Positions 26,492 to 35,505 are shown, counted from the first letter of the stretch. The stretch: 64,000 bases of DNA from Deinococcus koreensis (GCF_002901445.1 NZ_PPPD01000003.1:62001-126000), one strand, 5' to 3'. Made by a program: numbers and translations. The notes: generated from the letters alone by a model not told the origin.

Positions 26492-27505
26492 TCAGCGCGC
26501 TTCGCGCCGCGCGAACACGCCGCTGGCGACGAGGATGATGGCGCCGATGACCAGCTTCTGGTAGGTGCTGGGCACGCCCATCAGCACGAGGTTGTTCTTG
26601 ATCAGCACGATCAGCACCACGCCCAGCAGGGTGCCCACGACCGAGCCGCGCCCGCCCGTGACCCGCGCGCCGCCCAGCACGACCGCCGCGATCACGTCCA
26701 GCTCCTGCCCGACCAGATCGAAGGGGTTGGCGAGACGGTTCTGGGTGCCGTGGATCAGCCCGCCCAGGCCCGCGAGCAGCCCGGCGTAGCCGAAGACGAA
26801 CAGCATCACGCGGCGCACCGGAATGCCCAGCCGCTCGGCGATGGGGATGGAGCCGCCCACGGCGTAGGTCGCGCGCCCCAGCAGCGTGCGGGTCAGGATG
26901 AAGTGCGTGAGCAGCGCGGCGGCGACCAGAAAGAGGAAGGTGGCCGGCAGCGAGACGTTGGTGCCGTCGGCGGTCTGGAAGCGCGTGAGGTTGACCCGCG
27001 CAAACGAGTCCATGGCCGCCGGAATGTTCATGATATGCGCCGTGCCGATAAAGGCCAGCAGGAAGCCCCGGTAGAGGTACTGGGTGCCGATGGTCACGAT
27101 CAGGCTCGGCACCCGGAAGCGGTCGACCATGAAGCCGTTGGCGAGCCCCAGCAGCAGCCCGGTACCCAGACACAGGGCCATCAGCACCGGGTAGGGCGCC
27201 TCGGGCCAGACGCCCAGGGTCAGTTTTGTGGCGCTGTAGAGGGCGAAGACCGCGACCGCCGTGAAGCTCACGTCGATGCCGCCCGCCGCGAGCACCAGCA
27301 GCACGCCCAGCGCGAAGATGCCCAGCGTTACGCAGGCGCGCAGGGTGTCGAAGAGCGTCTTGACCGTCAGGAACTGGGGCGAGAGGGCGGTGAGCAGGGC
27401 GCAGAACAGCAGGATCAGGCCCAGCGTGACGACCTCGGGCCGCCCCAGCCAGGAGCGCCAGGGGGGCAGGGGGCGGGCGGGCGCTTCCACCTGCGTCAGA
27501 CTCAT
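26492..27505 (-). CDS. Sugar ABC transporter permease (RbsC family), first paralogue
   Basis: 337-residue inner-membrane permease of the ribose/xylose branch with eight to ten hydrophobic segments. It carries LAAGGIDVSF, the family signature after the third helix (DLSV-like), and GGARVTGGRGSVVGTLLG, the cytoplasmic coupling segment contacting the ATPase. Its ATG lies inside the ATPase stop (ATGA, 27502-27505). With the paralogue at 30145-31218 it likely forms a heterodimeric channel. Confidence 0.9.
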   Translation of the reverse strand: MSLTQVEAPARPLPPWRSWLGRPEVVTLGLILLFCALLTALSPQFLTVKTLFDTLRACVTLGIFALGVLLVLAAGGIDVSFTAVAVFALYSATKLTLGVWPEAPYPVLMALCLGTGLLLGLANGFMVDRFRVPSLIVTIGTQYLYRGFLLAFIGTAHIMNIPAAMDSFARVNLTRFQTADGTNVSLPATFLFLVAAALLTHFILTRTLLGRATYAVGGSIPIAERLGIPVRRVMLFVFGYAGLLAGLGGLIHGTQNRLANPFDLVGQELDVIAAVVLGGARVTGGRGSVVGTLLGVVLIVLIKNNLVLMGVPSTYQKLVIGAIILVASGVFARREAR

Positions 27506-29070
27506 GCGTGGCCCCCAACTGGCCGTGGAGTGGATGGGCCGACGTCCAGCAGCTCGGCACTCAGTCCAGCTTCCGTCAGCGACTCCACCGGAGAGATGCG
27601 GCTCAGCCTCCCACGCCGCATGACCCCGATCCGATCGGCGTTCATGAGCAGTTCGGGCAGGTCGTCGCTGATGAGCAGCACGCCCAGACCGTCGGCCGCG
27701 AGCCGCTGCACGATGCGGTACAGGGCGTCCTTGCTGCCCACATCGACCCCGGCGGTGGGGCCGTGCAGAATCAGCACCTTCGGGCCGATGGCCAGCCAGC
27801 GGGCGACCATCACCTTCTGCTGGTTGCCGCCCGACAGCGAGGCCACCGGCAGCATGACGTCCGGGGTAGCGACCTGGAGATCCTTAGCCAGCTTCGTCGT
27901 GTCGGCCGTCGCCTGCGGGTAGTCCAGGCGGGGCCCGCGCGTCAGGCGCCGCAAGACCGAGACCATGATGTTCTCGCGGATGGGTTTGTCGAGAAAGAGC
28001 CCCTCGGCCAGCCGGTCTTCGGGCACGTAGCCCAGGCCCAGGCGGATACCGTCACGGGGGGTTCGCAGGCGGGCGGGCTGCCCGTCCAGCACGATCTCGC
28101 CCTGGTCGGCCGGATGCACGCCGGAGAGCGCGTGCGCCAGCTCGTTGCGCCCGGAATCGAGCAGGCCCGTGATGCCCAGCACCTCGCCCCGGTGCAGCGT
28201 GAAGGACACGTCCTCGAAGGCGCCCCGGCGGCCCAGCCCGCGCACCTCCAGCAGCGCCTCCTGACCGGGCGCGGCCGTGCGGTAGCGGGTATCGTCCAGG
28301 GTCTTGCCGGTCATCTGAAAGGCCACGGACTGGGGCGTGAATTCGCTCAGCGGCCCCTGGGCGACCTTCTGCCCGTCACGTAGCACGATCACCTGCCCGC
28401 CGATGCGGAACACCTCGTCGAGCTTGTGGCTCACAAACAGCACGCTGACCCCCTCCTGCTGCAGCGTGCCGATGATGCCCAGCAGATTCTCGACCTCGCG
28501 CTGGGTGAGCGCGGCGGTGGGTTCGTCCATGATCACCAGGCTGGCCTGGCTGACAATCCCCCGCGCGATGGCGATCAGCTGCCGCACGGCGATAGGCAGG
28601 GTCTCCACCGGGGTATCGAGAAAGGCGCGGGTGGTGGGCAGCCGCACCCGGGCGAGCGCCACCCCGGCGACCTCGCGCAGCGCCCGCCACGACAGCGGGC
28701 GCGCCAGCCGGCCCTGCTGGGCGACGAGCTGCGCCGTGAGCGCCACGTTCTCGGCCACGCTCAGGTTCGGGAACAGCGACAGATCCTGGTAGACCGTCTC
28801 GATGCCCGCTTCCAGCGCGCGCAGGGGGTCGAGCGCCTGGTAGCGGCGGCCGCGCACCTCGATGGTGCCCGAATCCGGCGGCTGGGCGCCCGAAATGATC
28901 TTGATCAGGGTGCTCTTGCCCGAGCCGTTCTCGCCCAGCAGGTGGTAGGTCTGCCCGGCCAGCAGGTCGAAGCTCACGCCGCGCAGGGCGCGCACGCCCC
29001 CGAAGGTCTTGGTGATGTCCTGCACGCGCAGCAGCGGGCCGGGAGAGGGGCTGGGAGCTGGCTCGGTCAT
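27502..29070 (-). CDS. Sugar ABC transporter ATP-binding protein (RbsA/XylG family)
   Basis: 522 residues with two fused nucleotide-binding domains. Domain 1 (about 15-245): Walker A GENGSGKST and MDEPTAAL; its signature loop is degenerate as is common in RbsA. Domain 2 (about 260-505): the P-loop position reads GLLDSGRNELA, the usual degenerate form in this family, with LSGGNQQKVMVARWL as a full ABC signature and HGPTAGVDVGS at Walker B. The ATG at 29070 is chosen because the protein begins there with the family N-terminus. It is 79 bases after the binding-protein stop, with a hairpin between. Confidence 0.92.
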   Translation of the reverse strand: MTEPAPSPSPGPLLRVQDITKTFGGVRALRGVSFDLLAGQTYHLLGENGSGKSTLIKIISGAQPPDSGTIEVRGRRYQALDPLRALEAGIETVYQDLSLFPNLSVAENVALTAQLVAQQGRLARPLSWRALREVAGVALARVRLPTTRAFLDTPVETLPIAVRQLIAIARGIVSQASLVIMDEPTAALTQREVENLLGIIGTLQQEGVSVLFVSHKLDEVFRIGGQVIVLRDGQKVAQGPLSEFTPQSVAFQMTGKTLDDTRYRTAAPGQEALLEVRGLGRRGAFEDVSFTLHRGEVLGITGLLDSGRNELAHALSGVHPADQGEIVLDGQPARLRTPRDGIRLGLGYVPEDRLAEGLFLDKPIRENIMVSVLRRLTRGPRLDYPQATADTTKLAKDLQVATPDVMLPVASLSGGNQQKVMVARWLAIGPKVLILHGPTAGVDVGSKDALYRIVQRLAADGLGVLLISDDLPELLMNADRIGVMRRGRLSRISPVESLTEAGLSAELLDVGPSTPRPVGGHA

Positions 29071-29109
29071 GGATGAACCTCGGCAGACACGGCAGGGGGT
29101 GGACGTCAA

Positions 29110-29136
29110 TCCTCCCCCACGCGGCGCAGGGGAGGA
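29110..29136 (-). terminator. Hairpin between binding-protein and ATPase genes of the sugar transporter
   Basis: TCCTCCCC (29110-29117) and GGGGAGGA (29129-29136) form an 8-bp GC-rich stem with an 11-base loop just after the binding-protein stop on the minus strand. This position is typical of partial terminators or 3' stabilisers that let the binding protein be made in excess. Confidence 0.5.
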
Positions 29137-29149
29137 CGTGGCCCTGCGC

Positions 29150-30148
29150 CTAGAAGGGGTAGTTCTTGTAGTTGCCCTTGTCCACGTCCACAAAGGCGTT
29201 GCCCCGGATGATCTGGGCGTTGCCCCTGCCCTTGCTGACCGTGACCTTGTTGTAGCCCTTGACCCCAAGATCCATGCCGGTGGTGATCTTCTTGCCCTCC
29301 AGCACCAGCTGGGCGACCTTGTTCATGATGTAGCCGGCGTCGGCCGGATCCCAGAAGCCGATGCCGTCCACGGCGCCGGAGTCGAGGTACTTGCCGGCAA
29401 TGGAGGGCAGGCTGGTGCCGTACACGCAGGTCTTGCCCTCCAGCCCGGCCTCCTCGATGGCCCGCCCGATGCCCGCCACGTCGGTCGAGGCGCTGCCCTG
29501 GAAGCCCTTGAGGTCGGGGTACTTGCGGATCAGCTCCTTGGCCTTCTGGTAGGCCTGATCGGCGTCGTCGGCGGTCTCCTGCTTGCTTTCCACCAGCGTC
29601 ATACCGGCATTCTTCTTGGCATTGGCGATGCCGCCGTCGGCCCACTGGTTGTGCGTCTTGCTGGTCAGGCTGCCCACGAACACGGCCCACTTGCCGCTGC
29701 CGCCCATGCACTTGGCGAGCCGGGCGTTCAGGTTCGCCCCGAAGGCCACGTTGTCGAAGGCCTCGATGTCGTAGAGCGTGTTGGTCTGGTTGTCGGCCTC
29801 GTGCGTGATGACCTTGATACCGCGCGCCATGGCCTTTTTCAGCACCGGCTCCAGCGTCTCGGGGCTGAAGGGCACCACCGCGATGGCGTCGGGCTTCTTG
29901 GCGATCAGGTCCTCGATGATGGCCGCCTGCTGAGCGGCGTCGGCGGTCGAGGGGCCGGTCTGGGTCGCCGCGTTGCCGGTGTCCTTGGCGTACTTCTTGA
30001 CCCCGGTCTCCATGCGGTTGAACCAGTTGATCCCGGTGATCTTGACCACCGTGACGATGGTGTACTTCTTGTTCTGCGCCTGGGCGCCGGTCACCGCTGC
30101 ACCGACCAGCAACAGACCGAGCGTGCCGAACATCCACGTTCTTTTCAT
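29150..30148 (-). CDS. Sugar ABC transporter substrate-binding protein (RbsB family)
   Basis: 332 residues; signal peptide MKRTWMFGTLGLLLVGAAVT ending near AQA, then a type I periplasmic-binding fold: YTIVTVVKITGINWFNRMET, PDAIAVVPFSPETLEPVL, GIKVITHEADNQTNT, and a C-lobe with KGFQGSASTDVAGIGRA. The sequence INWFNRME is characteristic of the autoinducer-2/rhamnose-like subgroup of these proteins. ATG at 30148 lies in the stop of the upstream permease. The ligand cannot be deduced; the cluster suggests a small ketose or polyol. Confidence 0.9.
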   Translation of the reverse strand: MKRTWMFGTLGLLLVGAAVTGAQAQNKKYTIVTVVKITGINWFNRMETGVKKYAKDTGNAATQTGPSTADAAQQAAIIEDLIAKKPDAIAVVPFSPETLEPVLKKAMARGIKVITHEADNQTNTLYDIEAFDNVAFGANLNARLAKCMGGSGKWAVFVGSLTSKTHNQWADGGIANAKKNAGMTLVESKQETADDADQAYQKAKELIRKYPDLKGFQGSASTDVAGIGRAIEEAGLEGKTCVYGTSLPSIAGKYLDSGAVDGIGFWDPADAGYIMNKVAQLVLEGKKITTGMDLGVKGYNKVTVSKGRGNAQIIRGNAFVDVDKGNYKNYPF

Positions 30149-31218
30149 GGGCTTCCTCCTGGGGTGCCGCCCATCTGAGCGGCGGGGGGCGGGTGACTGG
30201 GTGGTGGGTGACGGGGTGGCGGCGGAGCCGGGCGCAACCTGAGCCGGCCAGAGGTGAGGGCGATGGAGAGCAGGAGCAGCAGGCCCCAGGTGAAGTCCTT
30301 CAGGAAGTTCGACAGGCCCAGCAGATTGAGCGAGCTGGACAGGAACTGCAGCGCCGTGGTCGCCAGCACCAGCCCCACGACCTTCCCCGCCCCGCCCGCC
30401 GGATTGACCCCGCCCATGACCGCGATCAGGATGGCGATCAAGAGGTACGAGCTGCCGTAGTCGACCTTGATGGAGTTGGCCCGCGCGCCGAAGATGATGC
30501 CCGAGACGGCGGCCAGCACCCCCGATACGGCGTAGGTGACCAGCAACACCCGCCCGGTGTCGATGCCGGCGAAGTGTGCGGCGCGGGCATTGGTGCCCAG
30601 CAGGTACAGGCGCAGGCCGTAACTCGTGTTGCCCAGCACCCAGGCGAGCCCCCCGGCCACCGCGAGATAGATCAGCAGCGGCACGGGCACCGGCCCCAGC
30701 GTGCCCAGCCCGAGGTTCTGGATGCCCGTGGAAAAGCCGATCACCGCCGAGCCGCCGGTCAGCGCGTAGCCGACGCCCTGGAAGGCCAGCGAGGTACCCA
30801 GGGTGGCCAGGATCGGGGCGAAGCGGAAGCGGGAGACCAGCAGGCCGTTCACGAGCCCGCAGGTCAGGCCGACCAGCAGCGCCAGGGCCAGGAAGGTCAG
30901 GGTGAAGGACATGTTGGCCGCGTCCGGGTCGGGGTAGAGGCGGCGGCTGATAAGGCCGGCGGTGATGGCCGAGAGGTTCGCCGTGGCGACCACCGATAGG
31001 TCGATGCCGCCGCCCCCGGAGATCATGGTGATCAGGATGCACAGCCCCAGCAGGCCCAGTTCCGGCAGCTGCGTGGCCATCGACTGCCAGTTGTCGAACG
31101 ACATGAAACTGCCCCCACTCAGCGCGGTGGCGAGCAGCGCGACCGCCACGTTGGCGATGAGCAGGAACATCGTGTGACGGTCTGAGGCCAGTCGACGCAA
31201 GGAACCCCCGGAGGACAC
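30145..31218 (-). CDS. Sugar ABC transporter permease (RbsC family), second paralogue
   Basis: 357 residues, first gene of the transport operon. Hydrophobic segments alternate from residue 16 onward; ISGGGGIDLSVVATANL is the family signature and GGVNPAGGAGKVVGLVLA the coupling segment. A long Pro-rich C-terminal tail (about 320-357) is unusual. The GTG at 31218 is used; a Met at residue 17 is an alternative. It is only distantly similar to the other permease of the operon. Confidence 0.88.
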   Translation of the reverse strand: MSSGGSLRRLASDRHTMFLLIANVAVALLATALSGGSFMSFDNWQSMATQLPELGLLGLCILITMISGGGGIDLSVVATANLSAITAGLISRRLYPDPDAANMSFTLTFLALALLVGLTCGLVNGLLVSRFRFAPILATLGTSLAFQGVGYALTGGSAVIGFSTGIQNLGLGTLGPVPVPLLIYLAVAGGLAWVLGNTSYGLRLYLLGTNARAAHFAGIDTGRVLLVTYAVSGVLAAVSGIIFGARANSIKVDYGSSYLLIAILIAVMGGVNPAGGAGKVVGLVLATTALQFLSSSLNLLGLSNFLKDFTWGLLLLLSIALTSGRLRLRPAPPPPRHPPPSHPPPAAQMGGTPGGSP

Positions 31219-31437
31219 GCTGTGAGAACAGTGCGGGCGCAGATTGTGCTTTACACCGTAATTCTGGGGCTGCCGTCAGGCCGAGTTTGTAGCCGGGGTC
31301 GCTCTTGGGCTGGCGTCCCGTCTCGCCTTGCCTGCAGCCGGGCCGGGCCATAGGATGAAACCCCTAACCCGTATCAGCGTTCGCCCGCCTGTCGCTGCCG
31401 GCCTGATTCCCGGCTCCGCCCTCCGTGGAGGTTCAGC
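31219..31437. promoter_or_regulatory. Divergent control region of the sugar transport and DhaKL operons
   Basis: This 219-base gap must contain promoters for both operons. A short palindrome TTAC-ACC-GTAA at 31251-31261 lies near the transporter side and could be part of an operator or promoter. No regulator gene is adjacent. Function of the palindrome is a guess. Confidence 0.35.
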
Positions 31438-32445
31438 GTGAAGAAGATTCTGAACGACCCCAACCACTTCGTGGCCGAGATGCTCGACGGCCTGTACCGG
31501 GCGCACCCGGAGCAGCTGACGTTTACCGGGGACGATCCGCACTGTCTGGTACGCGCGGACTCGCCTGTCATGGGCAAAGTCGCATTGGCGACTGGCGGCG
31601 GCTCCGGGCATCTCCCGGTGTTCCTGGGCTACGTGGGGCCGGGGATGCTCAGCGGCTGCGCGGTGGGCGACGTGTTCCAGAGCCCCAGCGCCGACCAGAT
31701 GCTGGAGGTCACGCGCCGGATCCATGGCGGGAAGGGCGTCCTGTACATCTACGGCAACTATGGCGGCGACGTCATGAACTTCGACATGGCGACCGAGATG
31801 GCCGACATGGAGGGCATCGAGGTGCGAACCGTGCTGGTCAGGGACGACGTGGCCAGCGCCAGCCCCGAGCGGCAGGACACCCGGCGGGGCGTGGCGGGCA
31901 TGATCTTCGCCTTCAAGGTCGCCGGGGCGAAGGCCGATCAGGGCGGCAGCCTGGACGAGGTGGAAGCGGCCGCGACCAAGGCGCTGGCGCACACCCGCAG
32001 CATGGGCGTGGCGCTGTCGTCCTGCACGCTGCCGGCGGTCAGACAGCCGACGTTCTCCATCGGCGACGACGAGATGGAGATCGGCATGGGCATCCACGGC
32101 GAGAAGGGTGTGCGGCGCGGCCCGCTGGAGAGCGCCGACCAGATCGCGGTGGAACTGCTGGACGCCGTGCTGGCTGAGCTGGACGTGCACGGGGGCGACC
32201 GCCTAGCGGTCATGGTGAACGGCCTGGGGGCCACGCCCCCGGAGGAGCTGTACATCCTCTTCCGCCGCGTCCACCGCACGCTGGAGGAACGCGGCGTGGC
32301 CGTGCATCAGGCCTTTGTGGGCGAATACGCCACCAGCCTGGAGATGGCCGGCGCCAGCCTGACGGTGATGAAGCTCGACGACGAGCTGCAGGGATTGCTG
32401 GATCATCCGGCCCACACGCCCTTCTTCACACAGGTCGGACGGTGA
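31438..32445 (+). CDS. dhaK: Dihydroxyacetone kinase subunit DhaK (hydroxyketone-binding)
   Basis: 335 residues. Binds a short ketose covalently through His220 in GMGIHGEKG, the hemiaminal histidine of the family, and presents it to DhaL for phosphorylation. GGGSGHLPVFLGYVGPGML near 53-71 lines the substrate pocket. The GTG start at 31438 has GGAGG upstream. It is followed by dhaL with a 4-base overlap. With a sugar ABC transporter and a ketose epimerase beside it, the substrate may be dihydroxyacetone or a larger ketose such as erythrulose or apulose. Confidence 0.9.
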   Translation: MKKILNDPNHFVAEMLDGLYRAHPEQLTFTGDDPHCLVRADSPVMGKVALATGGGSGHLPVFLGYVGPGMLSGCAVGDVFQSPSADQMLEVTRRIHGGKGVLYIYGNYGGDVMNFDMATEMADMEGIEVRTVLVRDDVASASPERQDTRRGVAGMIFAFKVAGAKADQGGSLDEVEAAATKALAHTRSMGVALSSCTLPAVRQPTFSIGDDEMEIGMGIHGEKGVRRGPLESADQIAVELLDAVLAELDVHGGDRLAVMVNGLGATPPEELYILFRRVHRTLEERGVAVHQAFVGEYATSLEMAGASLTVMKLDDELQGLLDHPAHTPFFTQVGR

Positions 32446-33116
32446 GCGAAGGCGGGGCCGAGGTCATCACTGGCCAGGAGATCTCGGACGCCCTGCGCCG
32501 CGCGGCCGCGCAGCTGATCTTGCTGCGCGACCATCTCAACCGCCTCGACGCCGACATCGGCGACGGCGACAGCGGGCTGACCGCCGAGCGCGGTGCCCAG
32601 GCCATCCTCGCCTACCTGGACGCCACGCCCCCGACGGACGACCTGGGCAGGTGGCTGGCCGGCGCCGGCATGGCCTACAACCGCGCCGCGCCCAGCACTA
32701 TGGGCGCCCTGATGGCCACCGCCTTCATGCGCGCCGGCAAGGAGGTGATGGGCCGGGCCACCCTAGGCCCGGAGGATCTCGCCGCCATGCTGAACGCCGC
32801 CGACCAGGGCCTGCAGGAGCGGGGCAAGACGAAGCCGGGCGACAAGACCATCGTTGACGCCCTGCATCCGGCGGCCGTGGCGTTGAGTGAGGCGCTGAAG
32901 GCCGGTGAGCCGCTGGAACACGCTGCCCAGACCATGCTGGACGCCGCCCGCGCCGGCCGGGACGCCGCCATAGCGCTCCGCAGTCAGGTCGGCCGGGCCA
33001 ACTGGGTGGGCGAGCGCACCGAGGGCAAGCCCGATCCCGGCACGGTGCTCTTGGTGGCCGCGCTCGAAGCCGCGTTACAGGCCGATTTCAGCGAAGCCGG
33101 CAGCAGGCTGGGCTGA
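32442..33116 (+). CDS. dhaL: Dihydroxyacetone kinase subunit DhaL (nucleotide-binding)
   Basis: 224 residues, all-helical ADP/ATP-binding partner of DhaK. LNRLDADIGDGDSGL (residues 32-46) supplies the magnesium-binding aspartates and KPGDKTIVDAL the phosphate loop region. It starts at GTG 32442 in the dhaK stop (GTGA). No DhaM gene follows, so the phosphate source (ATP or a PTS carrier encoded elsewhere) is open; DhaL that keeps ADP bound needs DhaM, while ATP-using enzymes exchange it. Confidence 0.9.
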   Translation: MSEGGAEVITGQEISDALRRAAAQLILLRDHLNRLDADIGDGDSGLTAERGAQAILAYLDATPPTDDLGRWLAGAGMAYNRAAPSTMGALMATAFMRAGKEVMGRATLGPEDLAAMLNAADQGLQERGKTKPGDKTIVDALHPAAVALSEALKAGEPLEHAAQTMLDAARAGRDAAIALRSQVGRANWVGERTEGKPDPGTVLLVAALEAALQADFSEAGSRLG

Positions 33117-33172
33117 GCCGCCCGGACTGGGTCACCGTCCCGAACCCCTCCACCACCGCACAAGGGAGCCTC

Positions 33173-34255
33173 ATGCAGTACCGCACGCTGGGCCGCTCGG
33201 GCCTGATCGTCAGCGCCTTCGCGCTGGGCACCATGCAGTTCGGGCAGGCCATGAACATGGGCTCGCTCGACCAGGCGGCGACCACCGACATGGTGAAGTT
33301 CGCACTCGATCAGGGCATCAATTTCATCGACACCGCCGACGTCTATTCGCGCGGCGAATCCGAGTCGCAGCTGGGCGTGGCGCTGCGCGGCCTCCGCGAG
33401 GAGGTCGTGCTGGCCAGCAAATTCCGCCTGCCGATGTCGGACACCAACGTCAACCGTTCGGGGGCCACCCGTGTGAACATCCTGCGCGGGGTGGAATCGA
33501 GCCTCAGGCGCCTGCAGACCGACTATCTCGACCTCTATCAGGTGCACGGCTGGGACAGCCACACGCCGCTGGAAGAGACCCTGAGCACGCTCAATGATCT
33601 GGTGCGGCGCGGTCTGGTGCGGCATATCGGGCTGAGCAACTACCTGGCGTGGCAGGCGGCCACCGCGCTGGGGATTCAGGAGCGCCGGGGCTGGGAGCCG
33701 TTTGTCACCGCGCAGCTGTACTACTCGCTGGTCGGCCGCGAGCTGGAGCACGAGTGGATGGATCTGGCGGCCTATTCGGGCCTGGGCGTGCTGGTCTGGA
33801 GCCCGTTGGCCGGCGGCTACCTCTCGGCCAAGTACGACCGCCCGGAGCAGGCGCCTGCCGGCACGCGCTTCGGCGAGGCCGGCCAGTTCGTGCCCTTCAG
33901 CTGGGAGAAGGGGCGCCCGGTGCTGGAGGCCCTGCGCGCGGTCGCGGCCCGCCACAGCGTCACCCCGGCCCAGGTCGCGCTGGCCTGGACGGTCTCGCAG
34001 CCGGGGGTGAGCAGCGTGATCATCGCGGCGCGCTCCACTGAGAGACTGGGCGAGAACATCCGCTCATTGGACATCGTGCTGAGCGACGAGGATCGCCGTG
34101 AACTCGACCGGGCCAGCCATCCCGGCACGCCCTATCCGAAGTGGATGGTGCTGCAACTCGACCAGGCCGAAGACCCGCGCACCCGCACGCTGGAGCCAGG
34201 GCGCTTCGAGGATGGCGGCCCCTGGGAGGATCTGCGACAGGGGCCGAAAGGGTAG
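33173..34255 (+). CDS. Aldo/keto reductase
   Basis: 360 residues of the voltage-gated potassium-channel beta-subunit-like AKR branch. Catalytic tetrad visible: Asp53, Tyr58 (FIDTADVY), Lys83 (LASKF) and His125 (YQVHGWD). NADPH contacts follow in GLSNYLAW and the late AARSTERLGEN. AAGGGAG lies before the ATG. It is 56 bases after dhaL and probably in the same transcript, so it may interconvert a polyol or aldehyde with the ketose handled by the kinase. Confidence 0.9.
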   Translation: MQYRTLGRSGLIVSAFALGTMQFGQAMNMGSLDQAATTDMVKFALDQGINFIDTADVYSRGESESQLGVALRGLREEVVLASKFRLPMSDTNVNRSGATRVNILRGVESSLRRLQTDYLDLYQVHGWDSHTPLEETLSTLNDLVRRGLVRHIGLSNYLAWQAATALGIQERRGWEPFVTAQLYYSLVGRELEHEWMDLAAYSGLGVLVWSPLAGGYLSAKYDRPEQAPAGTRFGEAGQFVPFSWEKGRPVLEALRAVAARHSVTPAQVALAWTVSQPGVSSVIIAARSTERLGENIRSLDIVLSDEDRRELDRASHPGTPYPKWMVLQLDQAEDPRTRTLEPGRFEDGGPWEDLRQGPKG

Positions 34256-34376
34256 CCGGAAGAAAAACGTCATGTGTGAATGGGACGTACCACTGTCCTG
34301 ACGACGTTTCCTGCGAGTGCTCCCCGCTTCATACGATGGTCTGATTCCCGTCGTCGTCGAAGTGACCATTCGCCGC

Positions 34377-34421
34377 TTGATCTGCGGCTCTATTTCCTCT
34401 ACAGTCGTTTCACGTAACGAC
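34377..34421 (+). promoter_or_regulatory. Promoter and operator of the TetR gene
   Basis: TTGATC (34377-34382) and TACAGT (34400-34405) are 17 bases apart and form a plausible -35/-10 pair. GTCGTT-TCACGT-AACGAC (34404-34421) is a perfect palindrome overlapping the -10, 10 bases before the TetR start, as expected for an autoregulatory TetR operator. Confidence 0.6.
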
Positions 34422-34431
34422 CGAGGAGGAT

Positions 34432-34989
34432 ATGGGACGACCACCGAATCCACAGGCCAAAGCGGAGTTGCTGCGCCGCGCGGCCGACTACGTGCTGCGC
34501 CAGGGCCTCACCGATCTCAGTCTCCGGCCGCTCGCGGCTCACCTGGGCGTCAGTGCCCGGCTGCTGCTGTACCACTTCGGTTCCAAGGAGCAACTGGTCG
34601 TCGAGGTACTGGGAGTCATCGCCCAGCAGCAGCAGGCCGCGCTCTCGCAGGTCGACCCGCTGGCCGACCCCGCCGAGCGCCTCGACGTGCTGTGGGCGCG
34701 GCTGACCTCCCCTGAACTGATTCCCTTCCTGCGCTCGCTCTTCGAGGTCGAACTCCGCGCCATCGACGGCGAGGAGCACTACCGGCAGTTCGCGCGCGGC
34801 GCCATCCGGGCGTGGCTGGAGGTGGTCGCCGCGCATCTGAGAGAAGGCGTATCTGCACCCACCGCCAACATCGTCCTGGCCGCCCTGACGGGGCTGCTGA
34901 TCGACCGCTTCTCGACCCATGAAGAGGAGCGCACCAACGAGGCGTTTCACGCGCTGAAGAGTGCGTTGCACGCAGGAGGTCTCCTATGA
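34432..34989 (+). CDS. TetR family transcriptional regulator
   Basis: 185 residues. The N-terminal HTH spans about residues 8-55 (LLRRAADYVLRQGLTDLSLR ... LAAHLGVSARLLLYHFGSKE), the usual TetR fold. The C-terminal ligand domain is not assignable. GAGGAGG stands 2-9 bases before the ATG. It is coupled by ATGA overlap to a membrane protein, which it probably controls together with itself through the palindrome at 34404-34421. Confidence 0.9.
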   Translation: MGRPPNPQAKAELLRRAADYVLRQGLTDLSLRPLAAHLGVSARLLLYHFGSKEQLVVEVLGVIAQQQQAALSQVDPLADPAERLDVLWARLTSPELIPFLRSLFEVELRAIDGEEHYRQFARGAIRAWLEVVAAHLREGVSAPTANIVLAALTGLLIDRFSTHEEERTNEAFHALKSALHAGGLL

Positions 34990-35399
34990 CGACCGTTGCT
35001 GCTCCTTCCCCGTCTCTCGCGGCCGACCGGCTCCCCCTGTTTGTGGGCCTCGGCGTTCTCCTGTGGTTCGTGGCGGCCATGATGTTCCGCCTGCTCGGGC
35101 CGGCGCTGCTGATCCCGGGCAGTGCCACGTTGCCCCTCGTGTTTGCCGGCTGCATTCCGCTCGCCTGGGTCTTCTTGAAGATCGGGGTGACCCTGGGACG
35201 CGTTTCAGGGGCAGGCACCCTGCTGGCGGCCGCTGTGATGTCCGCTGTGGCGATGTTCCTGGATGCGCTCGCGTTGACGTTCTTCCCCGCGCTGTACGGC
35301 CTGCCGACGGCGCAGTTGTTGCTCGTCGCCGCGCTGCTGCTGTGGGGCGTCGCGTGGATTCTCTTCTTCGCCTACGTTCAGACCCGCCGGACGCAATAG
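34986..35399 (+). CDS. Four-helix membrane protein in operon with TetR regulator
   Basis: 137 residues with four predicted membrane segments (about 18-37, 45-68, 76-98 and 108-130), ending in a short basic tail. It resembles DUF5367-type proteins found beside TetR regulators; this naming is tentative. Being co-translated with a ligand-responsive repressor, it may be an efflux or envelope-stress component. Confidence 0.7.
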   Translation: MTTVAAPSPSLAADRLPLFVGLGVLLWFVAAMMFRLLGPALLIPGSATLPLVFAGCIPLAWVFLKIGVTLGRVSGAGTLLAAAVMSAVAMFLDALALTFFPALYGLPTAQLLLVAALLLWGVAWILFFAYVQTRRTQ

Positions 35400-35505
35400 T
35401 TCCGGGTTTGCCGGCAGCAGATGATCAGGGACGAGTCTCCGCAATGTCTGCTGTCTGCTCTCCACAGCAAAGAGATGGTCGGTGCGGCCTGTGGAGCTGT
35501 GAGGA

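Noticed and set aside
30149..31351. Binding-protein frame extended upstream as one 733-residue protein
   Set aside because: The extension is the shadow of the permease gene; the signal peptide begins at 30148.
34264..34309. AAACGTC/GACGTTT pair after the aldo/keto reductase as a terminator
   Set aside because: Loop of over 30 bases and imperfect inner pairing; too weak to call.
35460..35496. CTCCACAG/CTGTGGAG pair between convergent genes as a terminator
   Set aside because: Eight-base stem with a 21-base loop and no T-run.
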